The translations under genes were made by a program, and so were the position numbers. The notes below the pieces were generated by a model, which was given only the letters and a program-made list of their open reading frames with translations, did no database searches and had not been told where the DNA came from. A DNA stretch of 64,000 nt, from NCBI RefSeq assembly GCF_002802875.1, contig NZ_PEBI01000004.1, forward strand, positions 1 to 64,000, written 5' to 3'. Each line of letters begins with the position of its first letter. The stretch's first letter is position 1. This DNA comes from Bifidobacterium primatium. GTDB lineage: Bacteria > Actinomycetota > Actinomycetes > Actinomycetales > Bifidobacteriaceae. Positions 53,567-64,000 of this stretch are shown here, one piece after another.

Positions 53567-55897
53567 TCACATATGTCGCAGCTTGGGTTCGGCGCTGTCC
53601 TTGGCACCGGTGATGCGGTAGCAGTCGAACACGCCGTCAATCTTGCGCACGGCGGCCAGCAATGTGTTGAGGTGCTGCGGGTCGGCCATCTCGAAGACGA
53701 ACTGGCTGGTGGCCACGCGGTCGTCGCCGGTCGCTATGGAACCGGAGATGATGTTCACGCCGTGGTCGGACAGCATGCGGGTGACGTCCGAGAGCAGATG
53801 CGGACGGTCGAGTGCCTCCACCTGGATCTTCACGAGGAAGGTGCCGTTGGCGCTGGTCCACGAGACGTCGACGATGCGGTCCGGCTGATGCTTCTTGAGG
53901 TCAAGCAGGTTCTGGCAGTCGGCGCGATGCACCGACACGCCCTGCGTGCGGGTGATGAATCCGATGATGGAGTCGCCGGGCACCGGCATGCAGCATTTGG
54001 CGAGCTTGACCCAGATGTTGTCCACGCCCTTGACCGACACGCCGGGGGCGGCATCCACGTTGCGCACGCGCTGCAGTGGCAGCGCCTCCTGCTCCACCTC
54101 GTCGTCGACCTCGGCCGGTCCGACATCCTTGACCAGTCGGGAGATGACGTTCTGCGTGGAGACCTGGCCCTCACCGATGGCGGCGAAGACGGCGTTCGGA
54201 TCGGGATAGTTCAGTTCCTCGGCCACGCCTATCAGGGCCTCGGGGGTCAGCAGCGTGGATATGGGCATGTTGCGCTTGCGCATGGCGCGCGTAAGCTCCT
54301 CACGCCCCTCCTCGATGGCCTCGCTGCGGCGCTCCTTGCTGAACCACTGACGGATCTTGTTGCGGGCCTTCGGGCTTTTCACGAAGCTCAGCCAGTCGCG
54401 TGAGGGGCCGGCCGTGTCGGACTTCGAGGTAAGGATCTCGACGGTGTCGCCGTTGTCGAGCTTGGTGTCGAGCGGCACCAGACGTCCGTTCACGCGCGCG
54501 CCCATGGTGCGGTGGCCGACCTCGGTGTGCACGGCATAGGCGAAGTCGACGGGCGTGGCCTCGGCGGGCAGCGAGACGATCTTGCCCTTCGGCGTGAACA
54601 CATACACCTCGGCCGAACCGAGATCCTGCTTGAGCGAGCCGAGGAACTCGTCGGAGTCCGGCGTCTCGCTCGTCCAGTCGGCGAGCTGCTGTATCCACTT
54701 GAGGTTGTCGGCCTCGGAAAGCTCGCGGTACTCCTCGCCGTTCTCGCGCTTGAGGTCGGACTTGTCGGGGGACGACAACGCACGACCAGCCTGACCGTTC
54801 TCCTTGTACTTCCAGTGGGCGGCGATGCCGAATTCGGCACGGCGGTGCATGTCCCAGGTTCGGATCTGGATTTCGACGGGTTTGCCGCCCGGCCCCACGA
54901 CCGTGGTGTGCAGGGACTGGTACATGTTGAGCTTCGGCATGGCGATGTAGTCCTTGAACCGTCCGGGGACGGGGTTCCATCGCGCATGCACGGCGCCGAG
55001 CGCGGCATAGCAGTCGCGTATCGAGTCGACGATGATGCGCACGCCTACCAGATCGTAGATGTTCTCGAAATCGTGGCCGCGCACGATCATCTTCTGGTAG
55101 ATGCTGAAGTAGTCCTTGGGCCGTCCGGTCACATAGGCCTTGACGTTCTGCTTCTTCAGGTCGGCGTTGACCTCTTCGAGGATCTGCTTGAGATACACCT
55201 CGCGCTGGCCGGCGCGACGGGCCACCAGCACCACGATCTCGTTGTAGATCTTCGGGTAGAGCACCTTGAAGCTCAGCTCCTCGAGCTCGGTCTTGATGGC
55301 GTTCATGCCCAGGCGGTTGGCGAGCGGCGCATAGACGTCGAGGGTCTCACGGGCCTTGCGCTGGGCGCTGGAGGTCTTCACATAACGCCAGGTGCGGGCG
55401 TTGTGCACGCGGTCGGCGAGCTTGACGACCAGCACACGCACGTCGCGGCTCATGGCCACGACCATCTTGCGGATGGTCTCGGCCTGCGCGGAGTCGCCGT
55501 AGTCCATCTTGGAAAGCTTGGTGACGCCGTCGACGAGACCGGTGACCGTGTCGCCGAATTCCTTGCGGCATTCGTCGAGCGTGTAGTCGGTGTCCTCCAC
55601 GGTGTCGTGCAGGAGTCCCGCTGCCACCACCAGGGGCCCCATGCCGAGGTCGGCCAGGATCTGCGCCACGGCCAGCGGATGGATGATGTAGGGTTCGCCC
55701 GACTTGCGCCGCTGCGGCGCATGCTGCACCACCGCACGGTCATACGCGCGCTGCAGGATGGAAAGGTCCTCGCCGGGATGGTGCATCTCGCACATCTGCC
55801 AGATGGGCAGCAGGGGGTTCAGCGGATCGTCGCTGATCTCACACCCCAATTCGTGCGCGGAGACGTCCTTTGGCTTGTCGACGGCATGCTCAGCCAT
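53567..55897 (-). CDS. rel: Bifunctional (p)ppGpp synthetase/hydrolase (RelA/SpoT family)
   Basis: Stringent-response enzyme, 776 residues. HD hydrolase domain with H-P-L-A-V-A-Q-I-L and L-L-H-D-T-V-E-D-T; synthetase domain with Y-Q-S-L-H-T-T-V-V-G-P and the E-I-Q-I-R-T motif; TGS domain (about 430-490, V-F-T-P-K-G-K-I); helical and zinc-finger-like linker; C-terminal ACT domain. The intact HD box indicates both making and degrading (p)ppGpp, as in most Gram-positives with one Rel. Start ATG 55897 with AGGAG. Convergent with the DUF349 gene; a 150-nt gap beyond the stop shows only weak GC-rich hairpins. Confidence 0.95.
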   Translation of the reverse strand: MAEHAVDKPKDVSAHELGCEISDDPLNPLLPIWQMCEMHHPGEDLSILQRAYDRAVVQHAPQRRKSGEPYIIHPLAVAQILADLGMGPLVVAAGLLHDTVEDTDYTLDECRKEFGDTVTGLVDGVTKLSKMDYGDSAQAETIRKMVVAMSRDVRVLVVKLADRVHNARTWRYVKTSSAQRKARETLDVYAPLANRLGMNAIKTELEELSFKVLYPKIYNEIVVLVARRAGQREVYLKQILEEVNADLKKQNVKAYVTGRPKDYFSIYQKMIVRGHDFENIYDLVGVRIIVDSIRDCYAALGAVHARWNPVPGRFKDYIAMPKLNMYQSLHTTVVGPGGKPVEIQIRTWDMHRRAEFGIAAHWKYKENGQAGRALSSPDKSDLKRENGEEYRELSEADNLKWIQQLADWTSETPDSDEFLGSLKQDLGSAEVYVFTPKGKIVSLPAEATPVDFAYAVHTEVGHRTMGARVNGRLVPLDTKLDNGDTVEILTSKSDTAGPSRDWLSFVKSPKARNKIRQWFSKERRSEAIEEGREELTRAMRKRNMPISTLLTPEALIGVAEELNYPDPNAVFAAIGEGQVSTQNVISRLVKDVGPAEVDDEVEQEALPLQRVRNVDAAPGVSVKGVDNIWVKLAKCCMPVPGDSIIGFITRTQGVSVHRADCQNLLDLKKHQPDRIVDVSWTSANGTFLVKIQVEALDRPHLLSDVTRMLSDHGVNIISGSIATGDDRVATSQFVFEMADPQHLNTLLAAVRKIDGVFDCYRITGAKDSAEPKLRHM

Positions 55898-55948
55898 GTT
55901 TCGCTCCTCTCCCTACACAAATGGTGCTGACTATTGTAACCGCTCGGT

Positions 55949-56422
55949 TCACGATTTCACGCCGGTGGAGCCAAAACCGCGCTCGGCGCGATCCGATCCG
56001 GGCAGCCTCTCCGCCGGAACGAACCTGGCCTCCACATAGCGCTGGATCACCAGCTGTGCGATGCGGTCCCCCGCCTTGAACGTCACCGTGTGCTCCGGGT
56101 CGAGGTTGATGAGCGGCACCTTGATCTCGCCGCGATACCCCGCATCGATGGTCCCGGGCGCGTTGAGCACGGTCACGCCCTGTTTGACCGCGAGCCCGGA
56201 GCGCGGATGCACGAGTCCGACGTATCCGCCGGGCAGCGCGATGGCGATTCCGGTGGGCACCAGCGCCCGCTGGAACGGGGCCAGCTCGACGTCCACGGTG
56301 GTGATCAGATCGGCGCCGGCGTCCCCGGCATGCGCGTAGTGCAGCGTGGCCGGTCCACCGTCAAGCGATCGGACCAGCACTTCGACGTTTTCCGGCCCGT
56401 CGTATGATTCGTCAAATGCCAT
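55949..56422 (-). CDS. dut: Deoxyuridine 5'-triphosphate nucleotidohydrolase
   Basis: dUTPase of 157 residues, trimeric family. Motif 1 A-G-D-A-G-A-D-L, motif 2 P-R-S-G-L-A-V-K, motif 3 [10 protein letters not shown], motif 4 D-R-I-A-Q-L-V and motif 5 R-G-F-G-S-T-G. All five motifs are intact. The start ATG 56422 comes one base after the stop of the DUF4193 gene, so the two are co-translated. Removes dUTP to protect DNA. Confidence 0.95.
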   Translation of the reverse strand: MAFDESYDGPENVEVLVRSLDGGPATLHYAHAGDAGADLITTVDVELAPFQRALVPTGIAIALPGGYVGLVHPRSGLAVKQGVTVLNAPGTIDAGYRGEIKVPLINLDPEHTVTFKAGDRIAQLVIQRYVEARFVPAERLPGSDRAERGFGSTGVKS

Positions 56423-56423
56423 G

Positions 56424-56720
56424 TCAGTCAGCGCACTCCTCGCACACCGGCTCGCCGTCGGCGGTGGTATAGGCGAGCTGGCTGCGGTGCTTGACGAGGA
56501 AGCACTCGGAGCAGACGAACTCGTCGCCCTGCATGGGGATGACGGTGACCGAGGAATCCTCATTGCTCAGGTCGGCGCCCGGCAGCTCATAGTCCTCGGC
56601 GATGGCGTTCTCGTCATCGTCGATGTCGCTCGCCTGGCTCTGACGCGAGCTCTTGCCCAACGCCTCGATGGACTCCTCGTCTTCGTCCTTGCTGCGCGGG
56701 GAATCATAATCCTGTGCCAT
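56424..56720 (-). CDS. DUF4193 family zinc-ribbon protein
   Basis: A small acidic protein of 98 residues found throughout actinobacteria. N-terminal part is acidic and disordered (D-Y-D-S-P-R, then D-E-D-E-E-S-I-E), then the conserved [10 protein letters not shown] and a C-terminal C-S-E-C ... C-E-E-C zinc ribbon with F-L-V-K-H-R-S-Q-L. Upstream of dut and divergent from sepH, a conserved neighbourhood. Function unknown. Confidence 0.88.
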   Translation of the reverse strand: MAQDYDSPRSKDEDEESIEALGKSSRQSQASDIDDDENAIAEDYELPGADLSNEDSSVTVIPMQGDEFVCSECFLVKHRSQLAYTTADGEPVCEECAD

Positions 56721-56865
56721 GAGTGAACTCCTTTCCCATAAGAACCTATAGAACCTGATGTCGTGTTCTGCGCCATAGGATACACGATTTCAAATACCCG
56801 CAAAATACGACACGTGGGGCACAATAGAAGTAATCAACAAACTTTTCTGGAAGTCGGGTGCTTTT

Positions 56866-57900
56866 ATGTCGAACGAAACGCTCAAAGTGGCGCATTTCGA
56901 ACGTGTCAGCGAAAACGGCGACCTGGTGTTCTCCGTGGACGGCAACACATTCGCGGTGCGTGTCGACGACCGGCTGGAGCAGGGAATACTCGCCAGCAAG
57001 CAGATCAGGCAGGAGCGGGAGGGCTCCCCCGATCCCCAGGCCAGCGCCACGATACCGATCTCCACCATCCAGTCCATGATCCGCGCCGGCTATTCCCCCG
57101 AGGAGGTGGCGCGCAACTATTCGGTGGGCGAGGCCCTGGTGCGCAGGTTCGCCCAGCCGGTGGAGACGGAGAAGAAGTACGCCATCAGCCAGTTCTTCTC
57201 GGCTCCGGTGCCGGGCATCGCGAAAAACCGCAACGTCTCCGACATGATCGCGTCGTCGCTGCGCGGCGCGCATGTCTCCATGGATTCCGTGCAATGGCGG
57301 GCCACCCGCAACGGCAGGGAGCCATGGCGCATCCACGCCTCGTTCGAGACGGCGGGCCGGCCCATCAAGGCCGAATGGTCGTGGGACATGCGCGACAATT
57401 CGGTCACGCCCATGAACCCCACAGCGCGCAAGCTGCTGAAGTCCGCGGAGTTCGAGGCGGCGGCGAGCCACGATCTGTTCGACGACGGGCTCGGGCCGAT
57501 TCCCGTTTCAGCGGGCTCCCCAACCGATGGCGATAATGTCCGCATCGTGGACAACCCATCGGTCTCCCCCGCAGCGCAGACCGCACCGGTCCCTCTGCCG
57601 TCCGAGGAGCAGACCGCCGCCCATGACCGCAGGACCACCGTGTCCGCGGATGCCGCGACGGAGCCCGATTCCACGACCGACGACGCGCAGGCCACCGGCT
57701 CCTGGCTGTATGGCGATGCCGGCTCCGCACGGCAGCCGGCATCGGATGCCCACGGCTCTCCCAAGGCATCCACGGGGGATGCGCCTCTCCCGCCGCTGGT
57801 GCCTTCCGCGCAGGATGGCGAGACCGACGACGCGCGGCAGAAGCGTAAGGGACGCCGCTCGGCCGTGCCCAGCTGGGACGAGATTCTGTTCGGCGAATGA
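56866..57900 (+). CDS. sepH: Septation protein SepH
   Basis: Cell-division regulator of 344 residues. An N-terminal DUF3071 domain includes a helix-turn-helix-like segment (I-Q-S-M-I-R-A-G-Y-S-P-E-E-V-A, about 66-80) and the R-F-A-x-P-V motif. After residue 205 a long disordered Pro/Ser/Asp-rich linker leads to the C-terminal motif R-S-A-V-P-S-W-D-E-I-L-F-G, the SepH hallmark. In Streptomyces and mycobacteria SepH binds and stimulates FtsZ assembly. The ribosome-binding site is weak. Confidence 0.9.
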   Translation: MSNETLKVAHFERVSENGDLVFSVDGNTFAVRVDDRLEQGILASKQIRQEREGSPDPQASATIPISTIQSMIRAGYSPEEVARNYSVGEALVRRFAQPVETEKKYAISQFFSAPVPGIAKNRNVSDMIASSLRGAHVSMDSVQWRATRNGREPWRIHASFETAGRPIKAEWSWDMRDNSVTPMNPTARKLLKSAEFEAAASHDLFDDGLGPIPVSAGSPTDGDNVRIVDNPSVSPAAQTAPVPLPSEEQTAAHDRRTTVSADAATEPDSTTDDAQATGSWLYGDAGSARQPASDAHGSPKASTGDAPLPPLVPSAQDGETDDARQKRKGRRSAVPSWDEILFGE

Positions 57901-57901
57901 T

Positions 57902-57936
57902 CGACGGTCGGCGAGACCCCGTGCCGCCGACCGTCG
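57902..57936. terminator. Bidirectional stem-loop between sepH and the phosphodiesterase
   Basis: Eleven perfect pairs CGACGGTCGGC / GCCGACCGTCG between convergent genes; no T-run. Confidence 0.6.
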
Positions 57937-57945
57937 CCGGATGAA

Positions 57946-59163
57946 TCAGGCCATGTCCACGAGGAAGGGGATGTCCATCTCCAGGCTGGTCTGCGAACCG
58001 TGGACCGACGGCAGCCTCGTCGCCTTATCGGACTGTATGCGGGAGTCGACCACGGTCACATGCTGCGCGGCGCTGACGAGCACGTCGCCGATCATCGGAA
58101 GCACCCTCTCGTCGACGTGTCCGTAGACGCCGTCCGCGACGGCCTGCGAGCGCGTTCGCACCAGTGCGAGATCGCCCAGCCGTTCGCGCCATCGGTCGGC
58201 GACGTCGTCGGGGCTCTCGTCTTCCTCGACGTAGAGCATGGCGGCTCGGGGTTCGCCGCCGACGGCCGCAACGCCGCGGGCGAGCTGCGGTTCGGCCGCG
58301 ATGTCGATGCGTTGTTCCGGCGACGAGCTCACCATGCCGTGGTCGGCGGTGATGACGATGAGCGTGCCTTTGGGGGCGTTTCTGCGCAGTGCGCTGAGTT
58401 GTGCGTCGATGCGTTCGAATGCGCCGATCCATTTGTCGGAGTTCCATCCGTAGTTGTGGCCTGTCTTGTCGGCGTCGCGGATGTACAGATAGGTGAGTCC
58501 GGGTGTGCGGGCGGCGTCGCAGGCTGCCATCACACGGTCCTTGGGCAGTACGTTCGGTATGTAGTCGGCTCCGCGGAACGCCGCCATGGTCAGCGGCGAT
58601 GATGCGAATTTCGGCAGGCCGGACGAGGTCACGCGCACGTGTTGCGCGGCGAGGCGTTCGAATATGGTGGGCTGGGTCTGCAGGCGTTCGGGGTCGACGG
58701 CGTCCTTGAACTGGATGAGCTGGCAGATCTGCCCGGTCTCGGTGTTCATCTGCGTGTAGCCGGTCATGGCCGTCAGGCCGGGGCATGTGCCGGTGCCGAA
58801 TGTGCTCATGGCGGCCACGGTCGTGCTCGGGTAGCAGGTGGATATGGGCCTCTCTCCGATGGAGTCGCTCATCAGGGAGCGCAGGTAGGGGGCGTGTCCG
58901 CGGCGCATGGCGATGTTCCAGTAGCCGAGTCCGTCCACGAGCACGATGATGGCGCTGGCGGCGTCGGGCAGTCCCAATTGTTCGCGCAGCGCATGGGGGT
59001 CGGGGTGTATCGGCGTGGGCGTCGGGTGTCCGATGGCGTCGCTGATCGCGGGGAGCACGGCGCCGAGGTGGCGGCCCCCTCCCCTGCCGTCGGCTTCGAC
59101 GTCGTAGCGCACCGTCGGTCGTAGACGTAACAGGTCGCTGGTATCGGGCACTTCCACACTCAT
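57946..59163 (-). CDS. Nucleotide pyrophosphatase/phosphodiesterase (alkaline phosphatase superfamily)
   Basis: Metal-dependent hydrolase of about 405 residues from ATG 59163 (starts at 59172 and 59196 also possible). Motifs of the superfamily: metal Asp in V-L-V-D-G-L-G-Y-W, nucleophile Thr in Y-P-S-T-T-V-A, D-A-D-K-T-G-H-N-Y-G (Asp and His) and I-T-A-D-H-G-M-V (Asp and His). Lacks a signal peptide, so cytosolic. The substrate is unknown; possibly nucleotide or sugar-nucleotide diesters. In actinobacteria it is often near sepH and dut. Confidence 0.85.
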   Translation of the reverse strand: MSVEVPDTSDLLRLRPTVRYDVEADGRGGGRHLGAVLPAISDAIGHPTPTPIHPDPHALREQLGLPDAASAIIVLVDGLGYWNIAMRRGHAPYLRSLMSDSIGERPISTCYPSTTVAAMSTFGTGTCPGLTAMTGYTQMNTETGQICQLIQFKDAVDPERLQTQPTIFERLAAQHVRVTSSGLPKFASSPLTMAAFRGADYIPNVLPKDRVMAACDAARTPGLTYLYIRDADKTGHNYGWNSDKWIGAFERIDAQLSALRRNAPKGTLIVITADHGMVSSSPEQRIDIAAEPQLARGVAAVGGEPRAAMLYVEEDESPDDVADRWRERLGDLALVRTRSQAVADGVYGHVDERVLPMIGDVLVSAAQHVTVVDSRIQSDKATRLPSVHGSQTSLEMDIPFLVDMA

Positions 59164-59241
59164 ACGTTCCATTGAACCACTGGCACAGGTCAACACGACG
59201 TAATATAGATAGTCGATTCACCCACGTAAGGAGTTCACGCG

Positions 59242-61890
<2,649 letters not shown>

Positions 61891-61911
61891 CCGGTTGGCG
61901 GCCGCCGGCGA

Positions 61912-64000
61912 TCAGGGGTAGAGTTTCATGCCCTGCGGCGCCGGCGTGAAGCCCGCCGCATGCATCCATGTCCGTATCGGCGTCCGCGCGGTGAGCGGCA
62001 TGCCGTTGATGTCGGCGAAGAACAGCGTGGATTCGTATCTGCGGCGCAGTGCGTACGCCAGTTCCGTCAGCGCGCGTCTCAGCATCCGTTCATGCGCGTC
62101 GTCGATCGACGTCAGGGCGGTGAGATGATGGCTGCGTGGAGCGGCGTACAGGACCGCCGATCCGTCGACGATGACGGTCATGGTTCCTTCTCGCCGTGCG
62201 GGTTTCGACGCCGGGCGCGACTCCAGGTCGCCGGGATCGTGGTGTGCGGTCGGCCACGGCAGGATGGCGCCGTAAAGGTTCGCGGGGTCGAGCGTATCCA
62301 CCGCCGCCACGCTTTGCGGCCGCTCCTCCGCACGCCGGCGCAGGGCGTCCACGGTTCGGCGTTTCGCGAACTGTGATGCGCCGAGGCCTTCGACGAACAT
62401 GCCGCGCACGAGGTCGCCGCGCTCCTCCATGGCCTTCAGGACGGGGTACAACGCGGTGAGGCCGCCGTCGATGCCGGCCATCTGCACCAGTGACGGCGCG
62501 ATGATGCCGTAGCGGTCGAGCAGCATGTCCACGGTTGCGACGGCGCGCTGTGCCCCGGCCGTTCCACGGTCCCTGTCGTTTTCCGGGCCATCGCCGGCCG
62601 CGATGGCGAGCACGCTCGACCACAGTCCGCCGAATTCGGCGTATGCCGGCGCGTCGGCCACCCGTCGAGATCCCCTAGCCACGGCCGTCCTCCGGCGGCG
62701 GACCGACGGGCGCTTCATGGTCGCCGTATGCCGTTTCGACGCCGATGCCTGTCCGATCTGCGCCCGTATGGGGGCGAATGCGCTGCCGGTGATGAGTCCA
62801 TGCCATATCAGCCGCCGCATATGGCTCTCGAACGATGATGGACCGTCGTCGCCGACGAGTTGACGCGCGTGGAATGCGCCGCCGTCATGCAGGCGTTCGA
62901 GTATGGGGTCGGCTTCCGCAGGCTCCGATGACGTGGGCATGATGGCGGAGGCGGCGATGTACCAGGCTATGGAGCCGGTCGCCGACGCGCTGTTTCCGGG
63001 ATGCGAGCCCACCCACGTCGTTTCCGCGGAGGCGAGCAGTTCGTCGAGCATCGGCTGCCGGTAGTCGCGTACGCGTGCGGGGAACACGGCCGTTTCCCAC
63101 ATCGCCGCCGGCAGCGCCAGCCCCTCCAGTTGCTCGATGACGCGCAGCACGCCGTCGGGGCCTTCGTATCGTTCCCCTCCCACGCATCCGACGCCCTGCA
63201 TGGCGAGCACCATGCTCTGATAGGTCTCCGCATCCACGGGGCGGACCGCCGCCCGCGCCTTGGCCAGCGAACGGGAGCGGAGGATGCGGAACACGTCCGG
63301 ATGCAGGTACTGGCGCTCTCCCGCATCGTCCGGTCCGTCCATGGCGACGAGTGCGGCTGCGAACGTGCCGGCGAGCAGTCGGCCCTCCTCGGCCAGATAG
63401 CGCAGTTCGGCCCGCGTCTGTCCGAGGTGGAGCCCGAAGCGTTCGGCGATGTCCCGCGCGAGGAACGGCCCATGCGTGCGTGCATATCGGAGGATCAGGT
63501 CGTCCGGGTCCTCGTCCAGTCGCCGACGGTCTTCGGGCGTGGCCCAGTACCGGTGCGGTCCGATGGGCATGGGGGCCGCGCGCCGGGCCTCATGCAGCGT
63601 TTCGAGCATGTCGTTCACCTGCGCGATCGGAGCCGTGTCCGCATCGTTTCCGACGGTTCCGGTGCCGGCACCGGTGTCGATGCGTTGCGCGATCTCCTCC
63701 GCGGTCAATGGTCCGAGCGTGCGCAGCAGGTCGGCCACGCCCTCCATGCCGTGCCTGCGCCGCCCGTCGGACAGGCATTGCAGCCCCCGTTCGACATCGG
63801 CGGTCACGTCCGCGTCCAATACCTGCGTCAGGTCCTCGTCGCCGTTGCCGAGCAGTTCGGCGAGCACGTCGACGTCCATGGACAGCATGGCGGCGCTGCG
63901 TTCGGCCTGCGGCACGTCGTACTGGTACATGTTCGCGCCGGTGTAGCCGAACAGCAGCGTCTGCGCGAACGGCGACGGCGTGTTCACGGTCACGTCCTCG
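61912..64000 (-). CDS. lhr: Lhr-type large ATP-dependent helicase, C-terminal part (cut by window edge)
   Basis: The visible 696 residues match the region after the helicase core in Lhr proteins (about 1500 residues in total): N-T-P-S-P-F-A-Q-T-L-L-F-G-Y, then A-E-R-S-A-A-M-L-S-M-D, winged-helix segments with H-G-P-F-L-A-R-D-I-A, and a long C-terminal domain containing R-H-T-A-T-M-K-R and Y-E-S-T-L-F-F-A-D. The 5' end with the ATPase motifs lies beyond base 64000. Convergent with parC with only 21 nt between stops. Lhr unwinds RNA:DNA and is linked to DNA repair. Confidence 0.88.
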   Translation of the reverse strand, partial: EDVTVNTPSPFAQTLLFGYTGANMYQYDVPQAERSAAMLSMDVDVLAELLGNGDEDLTQVLDADVTADVERGLQCLSDGRRRHGMEGVADLLRTLGPLTAEEIAQRIDTGAGTGTVGNDADTAPIAQVNDMLETLHEARRAAPMPIGPHRYWATPEDRRRLDEDPDDLILRYARTHGPFLARDIAERFGLHLGQTRAELRYLAEEGRLLAGTFAAALVAMDGPDDAGERQYLHPDVFRILRSRSLAKARAAVRPVDAETYQSMVLAMQGVGCVGGERYEGPDGVLRVIEQLEGLALPAAMWETAVFPARVRDYRQPMLDELLASAETTWVGSHPGNSASATGSIAWYIAASAIMPTSSEPAEADPILERLHDGGAFHARQLVGDDGPSSFESHMRRLIWHGLITGSAFAPIRAQIGQASASKRHTATMKRPSVRRRRTAVARGSRRVADAPAYAEFGGLWSSVLAIAAGDGPENDRDRGTAGAQRAVATVDMLLDRYGIIAPSLVQMAGIDGGLTALYPVLKAMEERGDLVRGMFVEGLGASQFAKRRTVDALRRRAEERPQSVAAVDTLDPANLYGAILPWPTAHHDPGDLESRPASKPARREGTMTVIVDGSAVLYAAPRSHHLTALTSIDDAHERMLRRALTELAYALRRRYESTLFFADINGMPLTARTPIRTWMHAAGFTPAPQGMKLYP

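Overview
The window is chromosomal DNA from a high-GC Gram-positive bacterium, almost certainly a Bifidobacterium. The evidence is the combination of a pyruvate formate-lyase locus, the fruEKFG sugar importer, a gluABCD glutamate-type importer, the actinobacterial mtrA-mtrB-lpqB operon, DUF3000, DUF4193 and SepH proteins, a DUF3516 helicase, and tandem clpP1-clpP2 upstream of clpX. The species cannot be named from sequence alone. No insertion sequences, prophage genes, CRISPR arrays or integrases were seen; this is core-genome DNA.

Layout. 1-548: no protein gene, but a minus-strand rRNA-operon promoter and 16S leader running off the left edge. 549-6249 (minus): HNH/Excalibur lipoprotein, tRNA-Asn, clpX, clpP2, clpP1, tig, forming a protein-quality-control block. 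6301-12183 (minus): RNase D, DUF3000, pflA, pflB and a 60-residue protein. 12247-20817: nadE (minus), cyclophilin and metQNI (plus), a D-2-hydroxyacid dehydrogenase/aminotransferase pair (minus), threonine aldolase (plus). 20965-27328 (minus): MHS-type transporter and fruEKFG. 27640-36962 (minus): mtrA-mtrB-lpqB, rarA, DUF3516 helicase, PPK2. 37010-41086 (minus): secreted 5'-nucleotidase, PTS enzyme I, MenG/UbiE-like methyltransferase. 41263-47653: gluABCD (minus) diverging from a NitT/TauT-type ABC importer (plus). 47782-55897: YbaK-like deacylase, aspS, hisS (minus), a DUF349 protein (plus), rel (minus). 55949-64000: dut and DUF4193 (minus), sepH (plus), a phosphodiesterase (minus), parC (plus), and the C-terminal part of an Lhr-type helicase (minus) cut by the right edge.

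How it works together. Most genes serve translation (aspS, hisS, tRNA-Asn, YbaK), the stringent response (rel), proteolysis and folding (tig, clp), cell-envelope signalling (mtrAB-lpqB, sepH), nutrient import (met, fru, glu, NitT/TauT) and fermentation (pfl). 

The signals most worth following are regulatory: a LexA-type SOS box embedded in a long palindrome in front of rarA; a set of genes whose -10 box lies 6-8 nt before the start codon (likely leaderless mRNAs); three CRP-like sites upstream of pflB; a ClgR-like operator upstream of clpP1P2; LacI-type operators at fruE; a roughly 53-bp imperfect inverted repeat at the 3' end of aspS; and large stem-loops after the first gene of several operons. 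I found no gene cluster that I can call a new biological system.
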